From: Clostridia bacterium
GTDB taxonomy: Bacteria > Bacillota > Clostridia > Christensenellales > Aristaeellaceae
Assembly (NCBI GenBank): GCA_017469265.1
Contig: JAFUGS010000054.1
Location: 1 to 50,373 of the forward strand
Direction: 5' to 3'
Length of the DNA: 50,373 nucleotides
A model generated the notes under the pieces. That model was not told the origin of the DNA. It did no database searches and was given only the letters and a program-made list of their open reading frames with translations. Position numbers and translations under genes: made by a program. Shown here in pieces: positions 14,182 through 22,325 of the stretch (position 1 is its first letter; each line of letters begins with the position of its first letter).

Positions 14182-14300
14182 TTAAGGAAAAGCTGATTGA
14201 TTCCAATCAGCGTGAAAGCGTTCCGCTTCCTTTGTTGATTAAAAAGGGGGAGTCTTACTCCCCCGCTTTGCGGGGGGAGCTTGAATCAGCGTTTCCTTAA
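14182..14300. repeat. 119-base element with 17-base terminal inverted repeats
   Basis: TTAAGGAAAAGCTGATT (14182-14198) and AATCAGCGTTTCCTTAA (14284-14300) are inverted copies with 16 of 17 matches. Between them lie further hairpins (GGGGGAGT-CTT-ACTCCCCC, CCCCGC-TTT-GCGGGG). The compact non-coding palindromic build is that of a MITE- or REP-like element. It is AT-richer than the flanking genes at its ends. Confidence 0.65.
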
Positions 14301-14354
14301 CAGAAGCGTGTTTTTTCCGGAGAGAAGGAAACCGGCCGATTTCATCGGAGTGAA

Positions 14355-14383
14355 TTGACATTTCCCGGGCGGAGGCATAGAAT
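14355..14383 (+). promoter_or_regulatory. Promoter of rpiB-psuG
   Basis: TTGACA at 14355-14360, a 17-base spacer, TAGAAT at 14378-14383. Confidence 0.8.
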
Positions 14384-14416
14384 AAAATTCAGGAAACAGA
14401 AAGGAGCGGAGCGGAA

Positions 14417-14881
14417 ATGAAACTGGCGATCGGCAATGATCATGTGGCAGTGGAAATGAAGAAGGAAATCAAGGCGTATCTGGAGGACAAGGGATACGAA
14501 ATCATCGATGTGGGGACGAATCAGACGGATCGGTTTGATTATCCCATCAGCGGATATAAGGTCGGAAAAATGGTGGCCGGCGGCGAGGCGGATCTGGGCA
14601 TCTGCATCTGCGGCACGGGGGTGGGCATCTCCCTGGCGGCCAACAAGGTGAAGGGCATCCGCGCCTGCGTCTGCTCCGAGCCCTATACGGCGAAGCTGTC
14701 CCGGCAGCATAACGACAGCAACATTCTCTGCTTCGGGGCCCGGGTGGTCGGCGTGGAGCTGGCGAAGATGATCGTGGACGCCTGGCTGGAGGCTTCCTTC
14801 CTGGGCGAGCGGCACCAGCGCCGGGTGGATATGATTATGGAAATTGAGCGGACCCAGCATCTGGCCGCGGCGGAGGAATGA
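14417..14881 (+). CDS. rpiB: Ribose-5-phosphate isomerase B
   Basis: A 154-residue RpiB/LacAB-family sugar-phosphate isomerase, interconverting ribose 5-phosphate and ribulose 5-phosphate; E. coli RpiB also isomerises allose 6-phosphate to allulose 6-phosphate. Seen are the NDHVAVEMK start, GICICGTGVGISLAANK with catalytic Cys65 (Cys63 is an extra cysteine), and SEPYTAKLSRQHNDSNILCFG. AGGAGCGGAG precedes the ATG. It overlaps psuG, whose product releases ribose 5-phosphate from pseudouridine 5'-phosphate, so pentose salvage is one role. The window also has alsK and alsE but no other isomerase, so it may serve allose as well. Confidence 0.94.
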   Translation: MKLAIGNDHVAVEMKKEIKAYLEDKGYEIIDVGTNQTDRFDYPISGYKVGKMVAGGEADLGICICGTGVGISLAANKVKGIRACVCSEPYTAKLSRQHNDSNILCFGARVVGVELAKMIVDAWLEASFLGERHQRRVDMIMEIERTQHLAAAEE

Positions 14882-14886
14882 ACAGC

Positions 14887-15810
14887 ATGACAGGCAATCC
14901 TTACCTGGACGTAAAACCGGAAGTGGCGGAGGCGCTGGCGGCGGGAAAGCCCGTCGTGGCCCTGGAGTCCACGATTATCTCCCACGGCATGCCCTATCCC
15001 CAGAATGTGGAAACCGCGCTGAATGTGGAAAACATTATTCGTGAATGCGGCGCGGTGCCCGCGACCATCGCCATCATCGGCGGGCGGCTGAAGGCGGGGC
15101 TCACGGCGGAGGAGATTGCGTACTTCGGCAAAAAGGGCCGGGCCATCGCCAAGGCCAGCCGGCGGGATATCGCCGCGATCTGCGCCAGGGGCGAGGACGG
15201 GGCTACCACCGTGACCACCACCATGATGATCGCCCATATGGCGGGCATCAGCTTCTTTGCCACCGGCGGCATCGGCGGCGTACACCGGGGAGCGGAAACG
15301 ACGATGGACATCTCCGCGGACCTGGAGGAGCTGGCCAACACACCGGTGACGGTGGTCTGCGCCGGGGCGAAGGCGATCCTGGATCTGAAGCTGACGCTGG
15401 AGTATCTGGAAACCCATGGCGTACCGGTCATCGGGTACGGCACGGAGGAGCTTCCCGCCTTCTATTCCCGGCATTCCGGGCTGAAGGTGGACTACCGGAT
15501 GGACACGCCGGCGGAAATTGCCGCTGCCTTCCGGGCGCAGCGGCAGATGGGACTGAAGGGCGGCATGCTGGTGACCAACCCGATCCCGGAGCAGTACGCC
15601 ATGGACGACGCGGTCATCAACGGCGCCATCGACCAGGCGGTGCGGGAGTCCGTGGAGCAGGGCGTCAAGGGCAAGGAGATTACCCCCTTCCTGCTGGCCC
15701 GGGTGGCGGAGCTGACGGGGGGAGACAGCCTGGACTCCAACATCCAGCTGGTGTACAACAACGCGCGCCTGGCCTCCGCCATCGCGAAGGCCTACGCGGA
15801 AACGCGCTGA
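14887..15810 (+). CDS. psuG: Pseudouridine-5'-phosphate glycosidase
   Basis: A 307-residue PsuG, which splits pseudouridine 5'-phosphate into uracil and ribose 5-phosphate with Mn. Diagnostic blocks: VVALESTIISHGMPYPQN at the N-terminus with the catalytic Glu, TTVTTTMMIAHMAGISFFAT with GGIGGVHRGAETTMDISADL, and GYGTEELPAFYSRHSGLKVD. Two starts are possible: ATG 14878, overlapping the rpiB stop as ATGA, and ATG 14887. GGAGG ends one base before the first and ten bases before the second, so 14887 is preferred. No pseudouridine kinase (psuK) gene is present nearby. Confidence 0.94.
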   Translation: MTGNPYLDVKPEVAEALAAGKPVVALESTIISHGMPYPQNVETALNVENIIRECGAVPATIAIIGGRLKAGLTAEEIAYFGKKGRAIAKASRRDIAAICARGEDGATTVTTTMMIAHMAGISFFATGGIGGVHRGAETTMDISADLEELANTPVTVVCAGAKAILDLKLTLEYLETHGVPVIGYGTEELPAFYSRHSGLKVDYRMDTPAEIAAAFRAQRQMGLKGGMLVTNPIPEQYAMDDAVINGAIDQAVRESVEQGVKGKEITPFLLARVAELTGGDSLDSNIQLVYNNARLASAIAKAYAETR

Positions 15811-15821
15811 GCGGAAACGGA

Positions 15822-15846
15822 AAAGCGGCCTGCGGGCCGCTTTTTT
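15822..15846 (+). terminator. Terminator of rpiB-psuG
   Basis: AGCGGCC (15824-15830), TGCG, GGCCGCT (15835-15841), then TTTTT. Confidence 0.85.
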
Positions 15847-15950
15847 CAACGCGTTCCGCGGGCGGTCCGCCCCAAAGGGATCCGCCTTGACAAAGCAGGG
15901 GGATTTTGTTACCTTTTTTCAAACACACGCAATGAACGCGGGAGGCTATT

Positions 15951-18362
15951 TTGGACGCACAGGACATGGATCGGCAGGTGGAGGAAGCCTACCGCCGGGA
16001 GCTGCTGAAGGAGCGGGAAGGGGAGATCCGGGAGCGGACGCTGAAAAAGGTCCAGGTGATCACCCGCAGCATGCGGCCGGAGGAGGAAGCGGAGTACCTC
16101 CGGAGCAAGGCCTTCCAGAACGCGCTGAATCAGACCCGGAAAAAGGCCCACACCTACCAGGCCATCCGCGGGGAGGCGCTGCCGGAGGAATGGCAGGCGG
16201 AATTCCAGCGGCTGCGGCCGCTGATTCAGGCGGAGCTGCGGGCCGGGCATAAGGTGGAGCTGCCCTTTCTCCGGTCCGTGGCCCGGTCCCGGCGGCCCCT
16301 GCGGGAGGCGCGTCAGGCGCGGAAGTGGCTGGAGGAAGAAAAACCCAGGCTTTTCCTGTCCCAGCAGGCCGGGCGCGTCGCCGGAGACCTGGACCGGGAG
16401 ATTATGGCCTGGCTGTCCCGGGGGGATCTGTCCTCCCTGATCATCCCGGAGGAAACCCACGGCTCCGTGGCGGAAAGCCTGATGAAGCGCGTCTTCCGGG
16501 ACGGGATTCCCCGGCAGGCCCTGGACGAGGCCGTGCCGGAGGGCAGCCTGGAGAAAAACCTGGAGAAGCGGGTTTTCCGCCAGTATCCCGCCCTGGGGCA
16601 CTGCAAATCCCTCTCCCTCTCGCCTGGCGGCACGGTGGGGGACAGTACGCGGCGCCAGATCCGGGAAGCGGAGCCGGAGGTGCTGCTGCGCGTCCGGGCC
16701 CATTTTCCCCAGGGACGCATCCGCAAGCATCTGAAACAGAATCCGCATATCAAGGCCTGGCAGAAGGAGCGGGACCGGAACCGCAGCGACCGGAAAAACC
16801 TGCGGGAGGCGCTGCTGAAGGCGATCCCGGAGGAAATGAAGGACCTGTATCCCCTGGCCCGGGGAATGCGCCGCCGCTTTATCCTGCATCTGGGGCCCAC
16901 CAATTCCGGTAAGACCTGGGAGAGCATCCAGCGGCTGCAGACAGCCCGGCACGGCATTTACCTGGGCCCCCTGCGGCTGCTGGCTTTTGAGCAGTTCGAG
17001 GGGATGAACCTGGCGGACGTGCCCTGCTCCCTGGTGACGGGGGAGGAGCAGATCCTCGTGCCGGACAGCCGGATTCAGTCCTCCACCATTGAGATAGCGG
17101 ACATGGAGGCGGAATATGACATCGCCGTCATTGACGAATGCCAGATGATCTCCGACCGGGACCGGGGCGGCGCCTGGAGCGCCGCGGTGCTGGGCCTGTG
17201 CGCGGAGGAAATCCATATCTGCGCCTCCCCGGACGCGGAGCGGCTGCTGGCCGCCATGATCGCGGACTGCGGGGATGAGATGACCGTGGTGCGCCACGAA
17301 CGGATGGCGCCGCTGGCGGTGGAGGAGGGAGGCTTCCATTTTCCCTCCGGGGTGCGCAAGGGGGACGCGCTGATCGTCTTCTCCAAGGCGCGGGTGCACG
17401 CGCTGGCGGCGGAGCTGAAGCAGATGGGCTACGCGGTGTCCCTGATTTACGGCGCGCTGCCGCCGGACGTCCGGCGGAATCAGGCCGAGCGGTTCCGGCG
17501 GGGGGAAACGGACGTGGTGGTTTCCACGGACGCCATCGCCATGGGGATGAATCTGCCCATTGCCCGGGTTGTGTTCATGGAGAGCGAAAAATTCGACGGG
17601 GACATCACCCGCCAGCTGACGGATTCCGAAATCCGCCAGATTGCCGGCCGGGCGGGCCGGTACGGCCAGTACGATATCGGGTATGTCAACGCCTTTGGCT
17701 TCAAACCCATGGTGGCGGCGGCCCTGAGCCGGCCGGCCGTGCCGCTGACCACGGCGGTGATCCGTTTTCCGGAATCCCTGCTTGGCCTGCCGCTGCCCCT
17801 GACGGAAATCCTGAACCAGTGGATCGGCATGAAGGATAAATCCTATTTTTCCAAGGCTTCCACCATGCGGATGATGAGCCTGGCGGCCCGGATGGAAACG
17901 CCGCGGACGGATAAGCGCCTGCTGTATGATTTTCTCTGCATTCCCTTTGACGAGGAGGATCCCCGGCTGCTGGAGGAATGGAAGAACATGTACCACGCGG
18001 AAAGCGGCGGCCGGCATTTTGACGTGGAGGCGATCCTGCCGGCGTTCCGGGACCCCGAGGCCTGCACCGTGGCCATGCTGGACCGGCTGGAGGGGGACTA
18101 CCGGCTGTGCGACCTGTGCTACAATTACGCCCGGCGCTTTCTGGAAAACCCGGAATCCCTGCTGCGGGAAATCCAGCAGCGGAAGGACCTGATCTCCTCC
18201 GGAATCATCCATGTGCTGTCCACCCAGAAGCTGCCGGGCCGGCGCTGCCGGACCTGCGGCCGGTCCCTGTCCTGGAACTGGCCCTACGCCATCTGCGATC
18301 ACTGCTACGCCCAGGGCCAGCCTCAGACCCACGGCGGCCGCCGGGGCGGGCGGCGCCGGTGA
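15951..18362 (+). CDS. SUV3-like DExH RNA helicase with zinc ribbon
   Basis: An 803-residue superfamily 2 helicase resembling SUV3, known mainly from mitochondria, where it unwinds RNA for degradation. The N-terminal 300 residues are charged and probably helical. The helicase core has Walker A GPTNSGKT (315-322), YLGPLRLLA (motif Ia), DECQM (395-399, motif II), VVVSTDAIAMGMNLP (motif V) and QIAGRAGRYG (563-572, motif VI). The SUV3-type region follows (PLTEILNQW), and the end has a four-Cys zinc ribbon (Cys766, 769, 782, 785) and a basic tail. The start is TTG at 15951 with GGGAGG five bases upstream. It is a single gene; a role in RNA turnover is inferred. Confidence 0.88.
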   Translation: MDAQDMDRQVEEAYRRELLKEREGEIRERTLKKVQVITRSMRPEEEAEYLRSKAFQNALNQTRKKAHTYQAIRGEALPEEWQAEFQRLRPLIQAELRAGHKVELPFLRSVARSRRPLREARQARKWLEEEKPRLFLSQQAGRVAGDLDREIMAWLSRGDLSSLIIPEETHGSVAESLMKRVFRDGIPRQALDEAVPEGSLEKNLEKRVFRQYPALGHCKSLSLSPGGTVGDSTRRQIREAEPEVLLRVRAHFPQGRIRKHLKQNPHIKAWQKERDRNRSDRKNLREALLKAIPEEMKDLYPLARGMRRRFILHLGPTNSGKTWESIQRLQTARHGIYLGPLRLLAFEQFEGMNLADVPCSLVTGEEQILVPDSRIQSSTIEIADMEAEYDIAVIDECQMISDRDRGGAWSAAVLGLCAEEIHICASPDAERLLAAMIADCGDEMTVVRHERMAPLAVEEGGFHFPSGVRKGDALIVFSKARVHALAAELKQMGYAVSLIYGALPPDVRRNQAERFRRGETDVVVSTDAIAMGMNLPIARVVFMESEKFDGDITRQLTDSEIRQIAGRAGRYGQYDIGYVNAFGFKPMVAAALSRPAVPLTTAVIRFPESLLGLPLPLTEILNQWIGMKDKSYFSKASTMRMMSLAARMETPRTDKRLLYDFLCIPFDEEDPRLLEEWKNMYHAESGGRHFDVEAILPAFRDPEACTVAMLDRLEGDYRLCDLCYNYARRFLENPESLLREIQQRKDLISSGIIHVLSTQKLPGRRCRTCGRSLSWNWPYAICDHCYAQGQPQTHGGRRGGRRR

Positions 18363-18485
18363 GCAGGCTTCCTTCCCGGATAAAGAAACAGTGACCACTG
18401 AAAAAACGCCCGGCGCGGCCTGAATGGCCATGTCCGGGCGTTTTCGCGTGGAAATGATTCCGGCGAAGCGTGAAACGGCGCTTTT

Positions 18486-19190
18486 TTACTTCAGCCAGAA
18501 ATAAAGGCCCGTAGCGGCGGCGCTGATCAGGGTCAGCCCCACCAGCAGCAGGATGTTCTTCCTGTCCAGCTTCAGGCCGTCCACTTTGGAGCGGATAAAG
18601 CCCAGCCGGCTGAGAGGCGGCACGGCATAGCGCAGGAACAGCACCAGCAGCACGGCCTCGAAGGGGAAAAGCACCAGATTTTTCGCGATGCGGGGCAGGT
18701 TGAACCAGGTATAGCTCTTGCCCAGCATCATCTGGTAATACATCGCCATGATGGGCGTCTGAAGCACGATGTTGACGAAGAAATTGACGCAGAAGCGGCT
18801 GAGCGTCACCCGGCGGACCGTGATCCGCGCCCGGTACAGAAAGAGGGCGAAGATCAGGGAACCGGCGATCTCCGTGAATATAAAGGGAAAAAAGTAAGGC
18901 CCGCTGGGAAAAAGCAGGGCGCCCAGCGTGTCCGACACGGCGGCGGCCAGGATGGCGACCACGGGGCCGAAAACCATGGACCCCAGCGCGTTGACAAAAA
19001 GCTGGGAATTGATGTCCAGCGACGGCCCGATGGGAATGCGCACGGATTTGAGGGCCAGGCGCAGGGCGATGATGAGGGCGGCGAAAATCAGGACGCGAAC
19101 ATCCTTCATTTCCGCCGCGGCGTCCCGCCAGTAGGCGCGGGAAAAGGGATGCGGATACAGGGCGGGGGATGACTTTGGCTTTACGGACAT
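18486..19190 (-). CDS. folT: ECF transporter S component for folate (FolT)
   Basis: A 234-residue membrane protein with about six hydrophobic segments and the ECF S-component pattern: MKDVRVLIFAALIIALRLAL near residue 30, LGSMVFGPVVAILAAAVSDT, and FPSGPYFFPFIFTEIAGSLI, all typical of the FolT group. S components bind the vitamin and deliver it to the shared EcfT-EcfA-EcfA' module, which is not encoded here. The start at 19190 is chosen for AAGGAGG seven bases upstream; the longer frame to 19226 runs through the leader. The THF riboswitch in the leader supports folate as substrate. Confidence 0.92.
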   Translation of the reverse strand: MSVKPKSSPALYPHPFSRAYWRDAAAEMKDVRVLIFAALIIALRLALKSVRIPIGPSLDINSQLFVNALGSMVFGPVVAILAAAVSDTLGALLFPSGPYFFPFIFTEIAGSLIFALFLYRARITVRRVTLSRFCVNFFVNIVLQTPIMAMYYQMMLGKSYTWFNLPRIAKNLVLFPFEAVLLVLFLRYAVPPLSRLGFIRSKVDGLKLDRKNILLLVGLTLISAAATGLYFWLK

Positions 19191-19197
19191 GAAAAAA

Positions 19198-19252
19198 CCT
19201 CCTTTCAGAGCAAACACGTGCTGCATAAGGAGGTGAAAAAATTCCTCTTTAT
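19198..19252 (-). promoter_or_regulatory. Expression platform of the THF riboswitch
   Basis: Three mutually exclusive segments lie between aptamer and start codon on the minus strand: ATAAAGAGG (19252-19244), CACCTCCTTAT (19235-19225) and the ribosome site AAGGAGG (19204-19198). The middle one can pair with either neighbour, so it can free or hide the ribosome site. Control at translation is inferred from this. Confidence 0.6.
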
Positions 19253-19260
19253 GGAAATCA

Positions 19261-19355
19261 GCGGGTGCGGGCCCTCAACCGCGGCATTGGCCTTCGTTCT
19301 CCTGACAACTCCCCATTCCGGAGACACTTAACGAAGCGAGCCCTACTCTGACCCG
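19261..19355 (-). ncRNA. THF (tetrahydrofolate) riboswitch aptamer
   Basis: The minus-strand leader of folT carries the conserved THF-I aptamer words in order: AGAGTAG, TCGTTAAGTG, GGAATGGG, GTTGTC, AACGAAG and GCCGCGGTTGAG, closed by pairing of GGGT (19354-19351) with ACCC. These match the family that senses reduced folate. Order, spacing and the downstream folate transporter gene all agree. Confidence 0.9.
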
Positions 19356-19358
19356 ACC

Positions 19359-19387
19359 ATTATAAAAGAGATATCCGGGAAATGCAA
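19359..19387 (-). promoter_or_regulatory. Promoter of riboswitch-folT
   Basis: On the minus strand TTGCAT (19387-19382), 17 bases, TATAAT (19364-19359), a few bases before the aptamer. Confidence 0.8.
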
Positions 19388-19416
19388 GCGCCTTTGTGAA
19401 AAGTGCGCCGGGCGGA

Positions 19417-19446
19417 TTGACCGGGGGCGCGGGCCCATGCTATAAT
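19417..19446 (+). promoter_or_regulatory. Promoter of the Na/Pi cotransporter operon
   Basis: TTGACC at 19417-19422, an 18-base spacer, TATAAT at 19441-19446; it is divergent from the folT promoter. Confidence 0.7.
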
Positions 19447-19522
19447 GCCCCTGTTTCAAAGGGTTTGTGATGCGGCGCGGGCATCCAGGGGGTGCCGGAG
19501 AAGCGCGCCGGGGAGGTTTACC

Positions 19523-21286
19523 ATGGAGATAACCAATGTCGTTCTGCTCCTGGGGGGCGTGGCGCTCTTCCTCTTTGGGATGTCGCTCATGGGGGACGGG
19601 CTGAAGCAGGTGGCCGGCAACCAGCTGGAGCTGGTGCTGTACCGGCTTTCCTCCACCCCGCTCAGGGGCATTTTGCTTGGGACCGGCGTCACGGCGGTGA
19701 TTCAGTCTTCCTCCGCCACCAGCGCCATGGTGGTCGGCTTTGTGAACTCCGGCATGATGAAGCTGCGGCAGGCGATCGCGGTCATCATGGGCGCGGTAAT
19801 CGGTACCAGTGTAACCGGCTGGGTCATCTGCCTTTCCAGCGTCGGGGAGGCCGGGACCTCCGCAGCCCTGCGGCTGCTGAGCACGGAAAACCTCAGCGCG
19901 ATGGTGGCCGTGGCCGGCGTGATCCTGCGGATGTTTGCCAAGAAGAAAGCGCTGCGGCATGTCGGGGATATCCTGATGGGCTTTGCCGTGCTGATGTTCG
20001 GCATGAAGACCATGAGTGGCGCGGTGGAAGGTCTTCGGCAGAATCAGACGTTCCTTTCTCTGCTGACGAACGCCTCCAACCCGGTGCTGGGCATCCTGAT
20101 TGGCATTCTGTTTACCGCGGTGCTGCAAAGCGCCTCCGCCTCGGTGGGTATCCTGCAGGCGCTGAGCAGCACGGGCCTGCTGGATTTTAATGATGTCCTT
20201 CCCCTGATCCTGGGCATCGCCATCGGCGCGTCCGTCCCGGTGCTGCTCTCGGGCCTGGGTTCTTCCACGGAAGGGGAGCGGGCGGCCTTCAGCTACCTGG
20301 TGCTGGAGGTGTGCCGCGTGATCCTGTTTGCCGCGGTGTACTACGGGCTGAACAGTGTGTTCCACTTCGGGCTGGAAAACCAGACGATGAACATGTTCTC
20401 CATCGCGCTGCTGAACACCCTCTTCCGGGTGTCCACGGTGCTGGTGCTGGCGCCGGCGATTCCACTGCTGGAAAAGCTGATCTGCCTCATGATCCGCGGC
20501 AATCCGGAGGACACGGAGCGCACGAGGGACATGGACCGGCTGGAGGAGCGCTTCCTGAAGTACCCGACCCTGGCGGTGGAGCAGACCCGCCTGACCATGA
20601 ACCGCATGGCGGAGCTGACCCGGCAGTCCATGGAGAATGCCATCGCGCTGCTGGATCAGTTTGACGAGAAAAAGATGCAGGAGGTCCGGGAGCTGGAGGA
20701 AATCGTGGACCGCTACGAGGATAAGATCGGCAGCTATCTGATGCAGCTGACCGGGCGGGAAATGACGGACACCCAGAGCAAGGCCGTCAGCCAGTACCTG
20801 CGCGCCATCACCGATCTGGAGCGCATCAGCGACCACGCGCTGCAGATCGCGGAGCACGCGGAGGAAATCTACGAAAAGAAGCTGCGCTTCTCGGAAAAAG
20901 GAACCCGGGAGATGGCCAACCTGGCCGCCGCCATTACCCGCATTCTGACCATTACGGTCAACTCCTTCCTGGATGACGACGCGGAGACCGCCTGCCAGGT
21001 GGAGCCGCTGGAGCAGGTCATCGACCAGATCTGCCGGAAGATGCGCCAGAAGCATACGGCCCGGCTGCAGAAGGGAAAATGCACCATCGCCAACGGGTAT
21101 GTTTTCAATGACCTGATCGCCGATTTCCAGCGGGTGTCCGATCACTGCTCGAACATCGCCATCGTGATTGTGGAGCTGCTGGACAACGCGCTGGACGTGC
21201 ATGAGCGCTCTGAAACCATCAAGCAGGAGCATCCGAATCACTTTGAGGAATACTATGAAAGCTATGCGGCGGAGTATCTGAACTGA
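19523..21286 (+). CDS. Na/Pi cotransporter with C-terminal PhoU-like domain
   Basis: A 587-residue membrane protein of the NptA/PNaS family, sodium-driven phosphate transporters. The two inverted family repeats are visible through VIQSSSATSAMVVGFVNSG near residue 62 and VLQSASASVGILQALSSTG near residue 202, each in a hydrophobic region. Residues from about 350 on form a soluble helical PhoU-like domain (EQTRLTMNRMAELTRQSMEN, ITDLERISDHALQIAEHAEE). The start at 19523 has GGGGAGG six bases upstream; the longer frame from 19445 begins inside the promoter. Two small genes follow closely in the same direction and may belong to the same transcript. Confidence 0.93.
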   Translation: MEITNVVLLLGGVALFLFGMSLMGDGLKQVAGNQLELVLYRLSSTPLRGILLGTGVTAVIQSSSATSAMVVGFVNSGMMKLRQAIAVIMGAVIGTSVTGWVICLSSVGEAGTSAALRLLSTENLSAMVAVAGVILRMFAKKKALRHVGDILMGFAVLMFGMKTMSGAVEGLRQNQTFLSLLTNASNPVLGILIGILFTAVLQSASASVGILQALSSTGLLDFNDVLPLILGIAIGASVPVLLSGLGSSTEGERAAFSYLVLEVCRVILFAAVYYGLNSVFHFGLENQTMNMFSIALLNTLFRVSTVLVLAPAIPLLEKLICLMIRGNPEDTERTRDMDRLEERFLKYPTLAVEQTRLTMNRMAELTRQSMENAIALLDQFDEKKMQEVRELEEIVDRYEDKIGSYLMQLTGREMTDTQSKAVSQYLRAITDLERISDHALQIAEHAEEIYEKKLRFSEKGTREMANLAAAITRILTITVNSFLDDDAETACQVEPLEQVIDQICRKMRQKHTARLQKGKCTIANGYVFNDLIADFQRVSDHCSNIAIVIVELLDNALDVHERSETIKQEHPNHFEEYYESYAAEYLN

Positions 21287-21308
21287 GAACGCGTCAGGAG
21301 GCAGAACC

Positions 21309-21482
21309 ATGTTTCGAAAAATGCGCCGGGCTCCGCGTTCCAGGCCGGAAAGGGAAGACCGCGGGCCGCTGTCCCGGCGGCGCCGGCCGGGGATCTATGT
21401 GCTCGCGGCGATTGGCGCCCTGACGGTGGCCTTTCTGCTGATCCGGTACCTGATCATCCCTCTGCTGGTTATGATCGGATAA
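21309..21482 (+). CDS. Small membrane protein of unknown function
   Basis: A 57-residue frame with AGGAGG before the ATG. The first 27 residues are strongly basic (starting MFRKMRRAPRSRPERED); the rest is one membrane helix (GIYVLAAIGALTVAFLLIRY then LIIPLLVMIG). It lies 22 bases after the Na/Pi cotransporter gene and 12 bases before the DUF4230 gene. Basic N-terminus and hydrophobic C-terminus predict a cytoplasmic tail with a single C-terminal anchor. I do not recognise a family. Confidence 0.7.
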   Translation: MFRKMRRAPRSRPEREDRGPLSRRRRPGIYVLAAIGALTVAFLLIRYLIIPLLVMIG

Positions 21483-21494
21483 GAGGAGGCGCGG

Positions 21495-22325
21495 ATGAGA
21501 CATGTGAGAGGGGACAGGCCCCCGCGGCGCAGGCTGCCCGGGCCGCTGCGGTTCCTGCTCCGGACCCTGTCCACGGCGCTGGTGCTGACCCTGATGATCG
21601 TCATGCTGCCCCGGATCGCGCGGCTGGTGGGCCGGATCTGGCCGGACCCGGCCAGGACGGAAAGGGTCAGCGAGATCCTGCGCCACGAGCTGCGGGATTC
21701 CGCCCGGCTGGAAACGCTGACGGTGGATGACCAGGGCGTGCTGACCGCCACGGTGCAGGCGGCGCTGATCGGCGAGGTGCAGCGGGTGACCATCGATTAC
21801 GATTACCATGCCAGCATCGGGGTGGATCTGACCCGGGTGCGGGTCGCGGCGGAGAACGGTGTGCTGACGCTGACGCTCCCGCCCTTTGAAATGCTGAGTG
21901 ATTCCCTGACGCCCACCCGGATCGACCGGCAGGACTTCTGGTATCCGCTGACGGAAAAGCGGCGGGCGAAGCTGCTGGAGGAGGAGCGCCAGAAACGGGC
22001 GGAGAATGCCCTGACCGAAGCCAACGGTGATCCGGCCATCTGGCAGCGAACGGAGGATACCCTGCGCAGCCTGATCGATTCCTGGCTGGGAACGGACGGC
22101 TGGCTGACCACGGTGGAAATCAAAAAAGAGAACCCCGAAACGAGTCAGGGTTCTCTTTTTTTAATGCCGCTTACAGCTTCACGCCGTAGAGCGCGCTGTA
22201 TTTTTCCTTCAGATAGCCCGTATAGACCTTCGGATCCAGCGGGCCGCCCATGGCATTCTGCAGCAGCTCCTGCGGCTTCTTCAGTTTCCCGTACTGATGC
22301 ACTTTCTGGCCGAGCCAGGCGGTGA
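21495..22325 (+). CDS. DUF4230 family membrane-anchored protein
   Basis: The convincing part is about 215 residues: a basic start (MRHVRGDRPPRRRLPG), one membrane helix (TALVLTLMIVMLPRIARLVG) and an extracellular DUF4230-type domain (ETLTVDDQGVLTATVQAALI then VQRVTIDYDYHASIGVDLTR). Its function is unknown. The reading frame does not stop at the terminator (22122-22161) but continues to 22325, overlapping the convergent carboxypeptidase gene by 155 bases; that extra tail (after VEIKKENPE) is low-complexity and probably not native. A one-base change in the A6 run at 22122-22127 would place the end near 22164. GAGGAGG precedes the ATG. Confidence 0.75.
   Translation: MRHVRGDRPPRRRLPGPLRFLLRTLSTALVLTLMIVMLPRIARLVGRIWPDPARTERVSEILRHELRDSARLETLTVDDQGVLTATVQAALIGEVQRVTIDYDYHASIGVDLTRVRVAAENGVLTLTLPPFEMLSDSLTPTRIDRQDFWYPLTEKRRAKLLEEERQKRAENALTEANGDPAIWQRTEDTLRSLIDSWLGTDGWLTTVEIKKENPETSQGSLFLMPLTASRRRARCIFPSDSPYRPSDPAGRPWHSAAAPAASSVSRTDALSGRARR
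22122..22161. terminator. Bidirectional terminator
   Basis: AAAAAAGAGAACCC (22122-22135) and GGGTTCTCTTTTTT (22148-22161) pair perfectly, giving a T-run on either strand between the convergent DUF4230 and carboxypeptidase genes. Confidence 0.85.

Noticed and set aside
15909-18431. 840-residue open frame antisense to the SUV3-like helicase
   Set aside because: It mirrors the GC-rich helicase gene, has proline/glutamine/histidine-rich low-complexity sequence, and no ribosome site. The same applies to the long antisense frames over the als, GH3 and GH2 genes and over the Na/Pi cotransporter.
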